Assembly: GCA_019009955.1 (NCBI GenBank)
Contig: CM032228.1
Coordinates: 128,007,501-128,071,500, forward strand
From: Riptortus pedestris
Lineage: Eukaryota; Arthropoda; Insecta; Hemiptera; Alydidae
Length of the DNA: 64,000 nucleotides
Reading direction: 5' to 3'
Below, piece after piece: positions 12,324 to 23,829 of the stretch; within the stretch, counting starts at the first letter, position 1, and each line of letters opens with the position of its first letter. A model generated the notes under the pieces. The model saw nothing but the letters and a program-made list of their open reading frames with translations. It did not search any database and was not told where the DNA came from. A program made the translations under genes and the position numbers.

Positions 12324-12390
12324 ACAAAACATTTAGCTATAGAAAACATTTAGGTATTAACATCAATATTAAGTTATCGAATATCTTAAA

Positions 12391-12392
<2 letters not shown>

Positions 12393-12442
<50 letters not shown>
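12393..12442. repeat. (TA)n microsatellite
   Basis: About 25 TA units without an adjoining recognised element. Confidence 0.95.
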
Positions 12443-12446
<4 letters not shown>

Positions 12447-12449
12447 TTG

Positions 12450-14325
12450 CTAAATTATAGAATATAAGTTGCATCTAGGAATAAAGAAATATAACTATTT
12501 TATCATCATGTAATTTTATCACTCTGAATAGTAACTGCAATTAGTCCTAACTAATTGTTCCATTTACGCTAAAAATGTATACTAAATTAAAACTTCAAAC
12601 TGTGTGAGGAACTGAACTGAGTGGTAGTAATTATTTATTTAATTTTTATAAATCTGACGAGTTCCAACAGAAACTGATTACAACTCTACAAAACTTCTGA
12701 GTGTTTGGAATTACAAAACATTTACTTCACATATAAGACTTAAAAATTAAGATTTATAAGATACATGTAATTAGATAGATGCAGAGAGTTTAATCTGTTT
12801 GAAATTGTTAACTATATCATTTATTTCAGTTAATATTCCAAATTTTAGTGACGTAGAATAATTTTCGACGTCTGATAAGAGTTTTTAAGTGATGTGGTGT
12901 TTTTTTGGCTCTGACAGAGTTCATATTAACATCGTGTAACACATTCATAAATCGCTTTTCATGATTTTTTTTTTTTAATATCTTTATGAGAATTGATATT
13001 TTCTGTCTACCTAAAAATTGGATGTTTCTAACAATCGACAGACCTTTCAATATTTACAATAAAAACTGCTACTACAACTTAAACATTTCTAAATTAGTTT
13101 AATAGGCAAGATTAAGACCGTGTAGTAAAAAAAAAAAAAAAATAAGTATTTCTAATAATTGTAGAACAAATACTGAAAATCGTTCTCAAAATTTGCCTAT
13201 TGAGAAATTTTTTTTTTTTTTTTATTTCTTTCAGAAATTACCTAAATGTCTGATAGAGATCTGGTACAATTATTTAAAAATACTTTAGTTATTATTCTCT
13301 TGTGGAATTACATATTTTAATTGTGAGCAGGATATGAGATGTTTAGTGATATAACAACTAAGCAGATTTCCAAGTGCCACATCCTCTTTTCTATTTGTGA
13401 TGAAAAAGAACACTGTACGGTTTTATGTTTTATGGGCATGAGGTGTTTCATGATAGTAACTTTATGAGACAATGGATAAGCAAGAATTAGAGTTATCTGA
13501 ATGCTGTAAGCACAACAATTCAAGTATCTCTACTCGTATAGTATGTTCGATCGAAAAAATGTATAGAACAACAGCTATAGGGAACTATTTTATCTGCACT
13601 GTTAGTAATTTTTATTGTTAAAATTAGAACTTGTAACAAGGACGCTAAGGAGTTCCACATAGTGGACTGGATGCCATTCCCTAGGATACTCAGAGGCGGA
13701 GATGACGGGTAATGGCGACTAAATATCTCTAAAGTATGTAAAACAAACATAAATCTCACATTTATTCATTTTTTTTTCAAAAAGTAAAGGTACTAAGAAA
13801 ACGGTACGCTGTATAACGGTGGCTTGGTTCAAGATTTAACGGGATATATTAATGTAATAATTATATTAATATTTGTTAATTCTTTTAATAAGTTCAACAC
13901 TTTTAAATGAAAACAAAAGAAAAAATGATAATTCAACTGAGAAATATGTATGCATGTTCCATAATAACCTGACAATCGATTAGCATGGACAATTTTTCAC
14001 TAGATGACACTGTTGATAAATATAAAACGGCAATCTCTGACATTGTTATTATCGTTGTAAACTGGTGTAATAATAAACAATAATTTCTTACTTACTACCT
14101 TAACCTGTACTGAGAAATCAATTATTGGGAAGCAGTGGTTGTTGAAAACGAAAATCTTTGACTCAGCAGCCCATGAAAGGACACCCACTGTATGGCTCTC
14201 GATGGAGGTCAAGTATGCTAGGCTCCCACGGCTTGATCGGCTTTAAATAGTAGATTTGCGCATTCCTTACTTCCTTTAAACATCATAAAAAAAATTAATT
14301 GTCGCTAAATAGAATAGTTAGAACA
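12450..14325. other. no gene recognised
   Basis: AT-rich with homopolymer A and T runs (13125-13142, 13210-13224). The frames of up to 81 codons show no domain. Confidence 0.4.
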
Positions 14326-14330
14326 TACTC

Positions 14331-14331
<1 letters not shown>

Positions 14332-14375
<44 letters not shown>
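14332..14375. repeat. (TA)n microsatellite
   Basis: About 22 TA units. Confidence 0.95.
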
Positions 14376-14380
<5 letters not shown>

Positions 14381-14750
14381 ATTAAGCCAGAATAAAGTCG
14401 TTTCTGAGAAATACCGCGAGAAAGGAGGAAGACAGACCAGAGTGGACCAGTCTGTTGTTTTTGTTGTGTTATTTAAGTGAAATTAACTGCGTGGATCATC
14501 ATTGTCTAATATAAGGAAAATAAATAAAACGTAAGCTGAAATAAATGATTAAATAAGCATTAATGTCGACTTTAAACAGCCTTGGATCGAGGGAAGTCGA
14601 AAAAAGTGTAGGATGAGGACTTTGGGAAAATCAAAAGATTTAGCAGCCAACAGGAGCATAGTGTTGGACGATAGCAGGGTTAAGATATAAAAATGCCCCA
14701 CATTGATCGCAACTCCAAGACTACAAAACAGAACTTTGTTCAAACAGAGA

Positions 14751-15130
14751 AAGTCCGTCACGCAGGGACTGCGTAAACTAAGCAGATTTCCCCTCGGCGG
14801 AAAGTCCCTAACTTAGCCGACTCCTGCCGACCACACACACAATACAAATGCAAATATCTCGGTTAATATTCAAGATACAGAATAAATATATAGAACAATA
14901 TTTATAGTAAATTTAATTTGCAATAAGATTGATTCTATAAAATATTTCAATCCTGAGATAACTGAGATATTTCGAATTTGCAAAAATGCCCCCTCTAACC
15001 CCCCCCCCTCCTACTTGTCCGATTTCAGCCATTAACGACCTTGATCTTTCTTTTTACATAAAACGATTAAATTTCGAGTTTGGTAACGATCAAACAAAAA
15101 TTGCGACCGCTAGAGCGTTAACAGACAAAC
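14751..15130 (+). mobile_element. A half of a composite split by a B element
   Basis: It begins AAGTCCGTCACGCAGGGACT, then CTAAGCAGATTTCCC, CGGTTAATATTCAAGATACA, GGTAACGATCAAACAAAAAT and ends GCGTTAACAGACAAACATAT at a TA run. B (15151-17024) follows on the minus strand, and the missing D half appears at 17091-17208. Confidence 0.85.
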
Positions 15131-15150
15131 ATATATATCTATATATATAT

Positions 15151-17024
15151 AAAATTGTAACCTCTGTCTGTACATTGATTTTTTTCACGAAATTTCACGA
15201 TAACTTTTCGTTTCACATGTCATAGACACCATAACTGCATTTTGTTTCTTTCGTGTCTGTTTGTTTGTTTGTTTGTTTATTTGTTTGTTTGTTACCTTTT
15301 CACGCATAAACGGTTGAACCGAATTTTATGAATCTTGGTATGTATATTACTACTAGCCTAACTTAGACTTTAGGCTATATTAATATTCTCTAAGACGAAC
15401 AGGAGTGAGGGTTATAAGGAGGCCTGAAATTAAATATAGCGATATTTCGTTTCCTATTGCTTTTTCAGCAAATATGCACATAACAAAAGTTGTTTATTTT
15501 GTTATTTAGAGTAACTATTGTTATATGCTCTTTTGCCGTATACGGAAGTATAAATGAGTTATACGCTAAAAACTATAGCGGGAGTCCACAATTTTATTTG
15601 GCACAAAAGACTCAACCGAACTAAACCAAACTCGCTATGTGAATTAGTACTAACACCTTCATTATAATAAGCCATACTAACATTTCTAGGGACGGGCAGG
15701 AGTGGGGGTTGTAAGGGAGGCCTGAAATTAAATATAGCGATATTTCGTTTCCTATTGCTTTTTCAGCAAATATGCACATAACAAAAGTTGTTTATTTTGT
15801 TATTTAGAGTAACTATTGTTATATGCTCTTTTGCCATGTACGGAAGTATAAATGAGTTATACGCTAAAAACTATAGCGGGAGTCCACAATTTTATTTGGC
15901 ACTAAAGACTCAACCGAATTAAACCAAACTCGGTATGTGAATTAGTACTAACACCTTCATTATAATAAGCCATACCAACATTTCTAGGGACGGGCAGGAG
16001 TGGGGGTTGTAAGGGAGGCCTGAAATTAATAATAGTGATATTTCGTTTCCTATTGCATTTTCGGCAAATATGCACATAAAAAAAGTTGTTTATTTTGTTA
16101 TTTAGAGTAACTATTGTTATATGCACTTTTGCCGTATACGGAAGCATAAATGAGTTATATGCTATAAACTATAGCGGGAGTCCACAATTTTATTTGGCAC
16201 TAAAGACTCAACCGAATTAAACCAAACTCGGTATGTGAATTAGTACTAACACCTTCATTATAATAAGCCATACCAACATTTCTAGGGACGGGCAGGAGTG
16301 GGGGTTGTAAGGGAGGCCTGAAATTAATAATAGTGATATTTCGTTTCCTATTGCATTTTCGGCAAATATGCACATAACAAAAGTTATTTATTTTGTTATT
16401 TAGGGAAACTTTTTTTTTATATACACTATCATCGTATACCGAAGTATAAAGGCGTTATACGCAAAAAATTATAGCGGGAGACAACAATTTTATTTGGCAC
16501 AAAAGACTCAACCGAACTAAATGAAACACTCAGTATGTTTATTAGCACTAACGCCTTCCTTATAATAAGCCATACTAACATTTCTAGGGACGGGCAGGAG
16601 TGGGGGTTATAAAGGAGGCCTGAAATTAATAATAATGATTTCCTATTGGGGTTTTGGCAAATATGCAAGTAAAAAAAGTTGTTTATTTTGTTATTTAGAG
16701 AAATTTGCTCAACACTTCTTTTCAATATGAACTACCAGGTACCTCACCTGGAAAAATTAATTCAAATGTATGTCAATATTTTCTCCTTAATAATTTAAAT
16801 CTATGCATAATGCACAGGAGACGGGAAATATGACAATATGGAGGACAGTGAAGTCTTACATAATAAAGTAACTTTATTATTAACAAATGACAACGACGGG
16901 TATTAGCCCTAAACACTGGGACGGGTAAATGTCAAAATATTGTGCAAAGTAAAGCCTTGCCAAAAGAATACAATCACCATTCAGCCTCAAATGAATTCCC
17001 GGGCGAAGCCGCGTATCTGAGTTA
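15151..17024 (-). mobile_element. full-length B element, five tandem units
   Basis: On the minus strand: head with hairpin (GCTTCGCCCGGGAATTCATT, near 17000), about 270 bp of head, then tandem units marked by the CCCCCACTCCTGCCCGTCCC box (reverse) at about 16592, 16290, 15992 and 15694, with a variant near 15405. Unit spacing is 298-302 bp. The tail has TTCATAAAATTCGGTTCAAC, an (AAAC)n run and the terminus CAGACAGAGGTTACAATTTT. There is no long frame; short ORFs are translations of the unit. Confidence 0.85.
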
Positions 17025-17027
17025 GTG

Positions 17028-17031
<4 letters not shown>

Positions 17032-17085
<54 letters not shown>

Positions 17086-17090
17086 ATATG
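17032..17090. repeat. (TA)n tract between B head and D half
   Basis: TA units with one TATTATA irregularity. Confidence 0.9.
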
Positions 17091-17208
17091 ATTTTGAACG
17101 GATCTCATTTTCGTCATCTCCTGGGTAGGATCGATGGACATTTGAAGAAATTTTTCGAAAATCGCGTCATGAGTACGACCTCAATAGCTTAAGGGAAATC
17201 TGCTAAAA
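17091..17208 (+). mobile_element. D half of the composite split by B
   Basis: ATTTTGAACGGATCTCATTT, TCGTCATCTCCTGGGTAGGA, GACATTTGAAGAAATTTTTC, GCGTCATGAGTACGACCTCA, then a shortened terminus AAGGGAAATCTGCTAAAA. Confidence 0.85.
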
Positions 17209-17817
17209 AATCAGTGGGTTCAGTGCTATGCACTTCTTTAGTTCTTATGGGAATATGAGAATTCCCCGGCATCGGTGAGGCCAAGTACGGTAGAAACAAC
17301 TTATCCTATTCTATTTCCCGTCAGATAGAATATGATCAACTATATCGATTAGTCACCTATTAAATTTAAAGCTAAATTGTTTGTTTTGCTACTCTCTTTC
17401 TCTTTTTGGCAATAACTTTGTTATCTCATCTTTCAATATTCATTAATAATTATAGAAGAAAATGAATATTCTCCATTATATTCAACCGAATTAATTAATT
17501 TCATTTGTTTAGATATTATTTTTTTTGTTGGGGAGGGGTCAGTGGATTTCCTAAAATTTATTGAGATAACTCTTAATTGGTTTATTGCTGATTATTACTA
17601 TGTTCAATTTATCTATTTGATTCTTCTCAAAATTTACGACATCTGTGTGGGTTATAATTAAGAGAGTTAGAGATTTTCAAAAAGGCCATGCATGCATTTA
17701 TCTCAAAACGTAAAAGTTCAATGAAAATATTTGGTATTTAGGCTTCAAATAAAGTGTTTCATAATATAATTGGTTATTGTTAATATGACATTAGGTAGGA
17801 GTTTACTCAAGGCTTAA

Positions 17818-17879
17818 AAGTAAAAAAGGCCAATATCTCGGTTAATAATTATTAACCGAGATATTGGCCTTTTTTACTT
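17818..17879. repeat. perfect 62-bp palindrome without spacer
   Basis: Every base from 17818 pairs with its mirror to 17879 (31-bp arms meeting at 17848/17849). The left arm is the normal A sequence around CCAATATCTCGGTTAATA. Confidence 0.95.
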
Positions 17880-17882
17880 GTT

Positions 17883-17928
17883 ACGTGTTTTCACTATATT
17901 GATTATAATCAATATAGTGAAAACACGT
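17883..17928. repeat. perfect 46-bp palindrome without spacer
   Basis: Mirror-complementary from 17883 to 17928 (23-bp arms, centre 17905/17906), three bases after the 62-bp palindrome. Arm start ACGTGTTTTCACTATATTGA. Confidence 0.95.
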
Positions 17929-18214
17929 TCTTAACAACAATTCTAGAACATATTTGCAAGAAGCAACTGCCGTACTTCCAACCAATTTTTCGCACCTACG
18001 AATAATAACGTAGATACAAAAAATCTTCCAAATTCCCCTTTCTAATCCCCCCCTCCAACTGGTCGATTTTCAACTATTAACGAACTTGATCATTAGTTTT
18101 ACATAAAATGTTTAAATATCGAGCTTGTTAACAACCAAACAAAAATTGCAAACGCTAGAGCTTTAACCAGACAAGTATTTAAAGACACATAGAGTTTTGA
18201 ACTGACCTCATTTT

Positions 18215-18334
18215 TAGCAGTTTCCCTTAGGGAAAGCAGCTATTGAGTCGTACTCAGGACGCAATTATCGAAAAATGTTTTCAAATATCCATCGATCGTA
18301 ACCAGGAGATGAAGAAAATGAGGTCCGTTCAAAA
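18215..18334 (-). mobile_element. D half (reverse) next to C1
   Basis: AGCAGTTTCCCTTAGGGAAA, then TATTGAGTCGTACTCAGGAC, ATCCATCGATCGTAACCAGG, AATGAGGTCCGTTCAAAATT and a short TA run into C1. Its partner A half lies at 19043-19350. Confidence 0.8.
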
Positions 18335-18347
18335 TTATATATATATA

Positions 18348-19015
18348 CTAGCTGACCCGGCAGACGTTGTCCTGCATGATATATCAAGCGATTAGGATAT
18401 TAAATTTATTAATATTATGTTTAAAAGAAATCATCTTTTAATAACACAAAAAACAACATTTGTTATGTGCACGTTTGCCTAAAAACAAATAGTAAATAAA
18501 ATATCGCCCAAAAATTTGGTACGCAAAAAGATAAAGAAAACTGAGAGAAGGACGTTTTAGTTCTAAGATTATCTGGTAGAATGCGCACTACATGTCCTTA
18601 AAAACAAACAGTTGTAGACCAATAATTGAAATAAATCAAAACACCTAAGAATAATAATGAAAATACATAAATATAAATAAAGAAAATAAAATAATTGCAA
18701 CATTCAAATCAAATTAAAATAAATTTGGACAATAAATAACAATGTCTGAAAGTGAAAACCTCTCGCAGCTGAAAACATCTTTATTGAGATGACATACTTA
18801 AACTCAAAGGACATACGTTAGACAAACATATTAACATTTCATTACATTTCCAATAACCTCGCCCTTCGCCCTTCGACCGGAGACCTGCTCCATCTGCCGG
18901 GCCGATCTGCGGCGCTAAACCATCCGGGGAGTCACCCGAACGGGTATCTATAAATTCAATCAAATCGGTCCAGCCGTCTAGGAGGAGTTCAGTGACATAC
19001 ACACGTACGCTAGAA
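18348..19015 (+). mobile_element. C element (C1)
   Basis: Head CTAGCTGACCCGGCAGACGT, middle with AACAACATTTGTTATGTGCA (the B-type middle), tail with CATCTGCCGGGCCGATCTGC, GGGAGTCACCCGAACGGGTA, TCCAGCCGTCTAGGAGGAGT and TAGAAGTATATATATAAAGA. The CCAGCCGT tail resembles 3' ends of non-LTR retroposons in style only. No coding frame. Confidence 0.7.
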
Positions 19016-19042
19016 GTATATATATAAAGATAGAGGTGTATT

Positions 19043-19350
19043 AGCCTGTTAACGCTCTAGCGGTCGCAATTTTTGCTTGATCGTTACCAAACTCCGTATT
19101 TAAACGTTTCACGTTAAAAGTCGGATCATGTTCTTCAACGGCTGGAATCGGATCATTGGGAGGGGGGATTTAGAGGGGAGGATTTTCGAAAATTCGAAAT
19201 ATCTCCGGTATTTTGAGTCTGATCGAAATTTTGTAAAAAACCAATCTTTTTTCAAATTAAAAGATCTATAAACGTTGTCATGTACCTTTTTTCACTGTCT
19301 TTAATATTAACCGAGATATCGGCGTTTTTTAGTTTTCGGCCTTCAGTAAA
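19043..19350 (-). mobile_element. A half (reverse), chimeric at its inner end
   Basis: CTGTTAACGCTCTAGCGGTC, CGTTACCAAACTCCGTATTT, TATTAACCGAGATATCGGCG and CCTTCAGTAAACCCCCACTC follow A in reverse order. After the CCCCCACTCC box the sequence switches to C/B-type sequence instead of the usual A continuation. Confidence 0.8.
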
Positions 19351-19797
19351 CCCCCACTCCCGTTCGAACTCAACAAATTTAGTACAGCTTATAACCATGG
19401 TAGAATTAATGCTAATTCACATATCGAGTTTTGTTCAGTTCGGTTCAATCGTTGGTGCCCAATAAAATTGTTGGCCCCTCTTTACTTTTTTAGTGTATAT
19501 CTCGTTTATACTTTATTATAAGACAAAAGTGAATATGACAAAAGTTACTCCAAATAACAACATAAACAACTCTTATCCTGTGCATATTTGGCAAAAAACC
19601 AATAGGAAACGAAATACGGCTATTTTTAATTCCGGGCCTCCCTCACGACCCCCACTTCTGCTCCATCTGCCGGGCCGATCTGCGGCGCTAAACCATCCGG
19701 GGAGTCACCCGAACGGGTATCTATAAATTCAATCAAATCGGTCCATCCGTCTAGGAGGAGTTCAGTGACATACACACGTACGCTAGAATTATATATA
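19351..19797 (+). mobile_element. headless C element fused to A at 19350
   Basis: From CCCGTTCGAACTCAACAAAT through TTCGGTTCAATCGTTGGTGC, AACGAAATACGGCTATTTTT, the CATCTGCCGGGCCGATCTGC tail and TAGAATTATATATATATAAA. The final 120 bp are nearly identical to the C1 tail. Confidence 0.75.
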
Positions 19798-19802
19798 TAT
19801 AA

Positions 19803-19805
<3 letters not shown>

Positions 19806-19845
<40 letters not shown>
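19806..19845. repeat. (TA)n tract
   Basis: About 20 TA units between the C tail and the next A half. Confidence 0.9.
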
Positions 19846-19848
<3 letters not shown>

Positions 19849-20666
19849 CTGTTAGCGCTTTAGCGATCGTAATTTTTGTTTGATTTGTTACCAAACTCGA
19901 TTTTTAATCATTTTATGTAAAAGGGGAGATCAAGTTCGTTAATGGCTGAAATCGAACGAGTGGGAGGGGGGATTTTGGAAAACTCGAAATATCTCCGTTA
20001 CTGTACGTCGGATCGAAAACTTGTATAGAACGAATCTTATTGTAAAATAAATGTACTATAAATATTGTTCTATACATGCATTCTCTATCTTGAATATTAA
20101 CCAAGATATTTGCATTTATCTTTTTTTAGCCTTCAGCAAACTTCCACTCTTACTCATGTCATATTAATAAAAAGCTCTTATATCATGAACCAATTCATTC
20201 CATGTTTTAATGCCAGATATGGTTTTAATTGAACTTCTACTTTGTGAGATATATGCAATACGTTTTGTCGATTGCCCCCTCCCCTTCTTTTGTTCTTGGA
20301 CTGTTAACATTTTAGTGATTGGAATAAAAATGATTCTGATTCATTAAAATTACAGTACTAGGTATAATAAATAATTTTCAATGAAATTAATATGTTATAT
20401 TCCGGTATATTTCAGTAATTGCTTTCCTTTCCTGTGAAGAATATTTTTATCTGTTCAGCTCGCAGGAAAACCTGTTTGTTTACAATTCAGACGTTTTCCG
20501 TTGGTAGGTTATTAAAATTGATTGACACATTTCTCATTACCGAAAGTATTTATTCAATTAATATTCACGGTGGTGTTATGTGTTAATAATATGTAGATTT
20601 ATCTATAGTAAAACCTCACGTGGGAAATATGCTTATTTTACGTCGCCCCTGCGTGACGGACTTTTT
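19846..20666 (-). mobile_element. long A copy (reverse), about 820 bp
   Basis: TTGTCTGTTAGCGCTTTAGC next to the TA tract, through TATTAACCAAGATATTTGCA and TTATTCACGGTGGTGTTATG-type inner sequence, to the terminus GGGAAATATGCTTATTTTAC and CCCCTGCGTGACGGACTTTT. Collinear with 37168-37968. Confidence 0.8.
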
Positions 20667-20673
20667 CCTCATG

Positions 20674-20757
20674 TCTTGGGCAGTAGAAGAAATGTTTCGA
20701 AAATTGCGTCATGAGTACGACCTCAATAGGTGATATCCCAGAAGGGAAATCTGCTAA
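20674..20757 (+). mobile_element. D fragment between two A copies
   Basis: CTTGGGCAGTAGAAGAAATG, GCGTCATGAGTACGACCTCA, GAAGGGAAATCTGCTAACAA. It starts mid-D right after an inverted A terminus. Confidence 0.75.
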
Positions 20758-21241
20758 CAAAAGTCCGCCAGGGAGGATCTGGGTCAACTAAGCAAATCTC
20801 TCATGCTCGAATGTCAAGCTGGCGATTTCATATCACCTATTATCTATTCCCTATTTTTCCTAAGATGCCTATGTAACCAGAACTTCAAATTTAAGATAGA
20901 CATTAGATGCTTAGTTACTTAAAGTGAAAATCACATGAGTAGTAGTGGGAGTTCAATGATGGCTGATAACAAAAAAATCCAAATCGCAGGCTTAATATTC
21001 CAGATATGAAGAAAATGTGTAGAACAACTAAAATGGAAAATTAAATTTTCAAAAAGACTGGTCTTATATAATTTTTCATCTGGTTCGTAATATCGGTGAT
21101 ATTTTGGATTTTTTATTCCCTTCCACTCCCTACTCATGTGGAGGAATTTAGAAGCTTGAGATTTAGTTTTACATGAAATTTTAAATATCGAGTTCAGTAG
21201 CCATCAATAATAAATTGGGACGGCGAGAGCGTATACAAACA

Positions 21242-21242
<1 letters not shown>
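20758..21242 (+). mobile_element. A half of a composite split by B2
   Basis: AAAAGTCCGCCAGGGAGGAT, AACTAAGCAAATCTCTC, GGCTTAATATTCCAGATATG, GTTTTACATGAAATTTTAAA, AAATATCGAGTTCAGTAGCC, ending at the TA tract. Old and diverged. Confidence 0.75.

Positions 21243-21243
<1 letters not shown>

Positions 21244-21301
<58 letters not shown>
21244..21301. repeat. (TA)n tract
   Basis: About 29 TA units between A half and B2 head. Confidence 0.95.
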
Positions 21302-22735
<1,434 letters not shown>

Positions 22736-22739
22736 CTTT

Positions 22740-23415
22740 ATTATTCAGCTATGAAATAAAAACTTTATGTGCAGCTTATATGAAATTCTCCTTTCTCTCA
22801 CAACCATGAATATCAGAAGTATAAAATGATTACTAATCAAATCGACCAGTAGACCATAAATCTGAAATTTCCTGCTGGCATCACATTAAGTCGCGTCCAG
22901 CTTGCAATTCGAAGCGATTTCCAGCTAATAAATGGTGCAATTCTTTTTGTTGAAATGCGAATGGCTGACTCACTGCTGAATGGACACTTTCTCTTGGCCT
23001 ATACTGCCCTCATTTAGCATTTCTCCTTCTTTTCCCATAGAATATTGCTGGAAAATAGGTTGCCGTGTTACCGTTGGAAAATTAACTTCCTCTCTGAACC
23101 ATCTTTATACTTGTCCCAATTCACTCTAAATGAATCACAATTTTCAAATAAATTATGTCAATCCCTATGAAGAATGTGAGAAGGTGTTAAGAATATGTTT
23201 ACGACTCGGTGTTCCCACCTACCATCCCTTAGAGACCATCTTAAATATTGATTTTAAAGAATAAATTTGATTAAAAAATGCTACTGCAAACTGTGCTTTC
23301 AGTAAGATTTTCAAAATGTAGAGTCCCTACTTTCGAGTATTAAATATTAGTTTATTGATAAGATCGTGTGATCTGAATAAAATTTAGTAATTTGTAGTAG
23401 TTTTTAGTGAATGAA
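22740..23415. other. no gene recognised
   Basis: Unique-looking AT-rich sequence; no domain or repeat family identified. Confidence 0.4.
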
Positions 23416-23427
23416 TATTATTATTAT

Positions 23428-23640
23428 TTATAACGTCAAATTTTTGCTACTATCTCTAATGAGGACGGGTTATCTACAGGTTGTTATCCTTTTCTAGCCA
23501 GGGTGGGACTAAGGATTTTATTTAATGAGTTCGTCACTAAATGAATTCCTATTGCCCAGGCAGGATTCGAACTTGGCACTCTAGGCATGCCATGTGAGAT
23601 TAAGGCTAACGCATTAACTCTCATGGCTAACCTGTGCCTC
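23428..23640 (-). mobile_element. tRNA-derived SINE (reverse)
   Basis: GGACGGGTTATCTACAGGTT, CTTTTCTAGCCAGGGTGGGA, GGATTCGAACTTGGCACTCT (B-box region) and CTCATGGCTAACCTGTGCCT (A-box region). Confidence 0.85.
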
Positions 23641-23765
23641 GTATGTATATTATATACTGGCTTTATTATATACTTTACTGTCAGTTAATGTTTGAACGTT
23701 TTATATAGATGTTTTCTTTTATGCCTGAGCCTTAAGATAATTGATTAAAGCTACATATAGATACC

Positions 23766-23815
23766 AAAAGCCATCACGCAGGAGCTGAGTATACTGCAGA
23801 TTTCCCGCCTGCTGG
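23766..23815 (+). mobile_element. isolated A terminus
   Basis: GCCATCACGCAGGAGCTGAG and ACTGCAGATTTCCCG match the first 45 bp of A. No A body follows. Confidence 0.6.
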
Positions 23816-23829
23816 AATTATACACTAGT

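Larger units (their letters stand above)
17640..18214 (+). mobile_element. A copy with a D stub; contains two perfect palindromes
   Basis: The A order is AAATAAAGTGTTTCATAATA, AGGAGTTTACTCAAGGCTTA, CCAATATCTCGGTTAATA, then two palindromes, then CAACTGGTCGATTTTCAACT and GTTAACAACCAAACAAAAAT. It ends with a D start (TTTTGAACTGACCTCATTTT) cut at about 18214, where an inverted D copy begins. The usual TA tract is missing. Confidence 0.75.

Noticed and set aside
15396..16650. CRISPR-like array
   Set aside because: The repeats are about 298 bp and contiguous with no unique spacers, and the window is eukaryotic.
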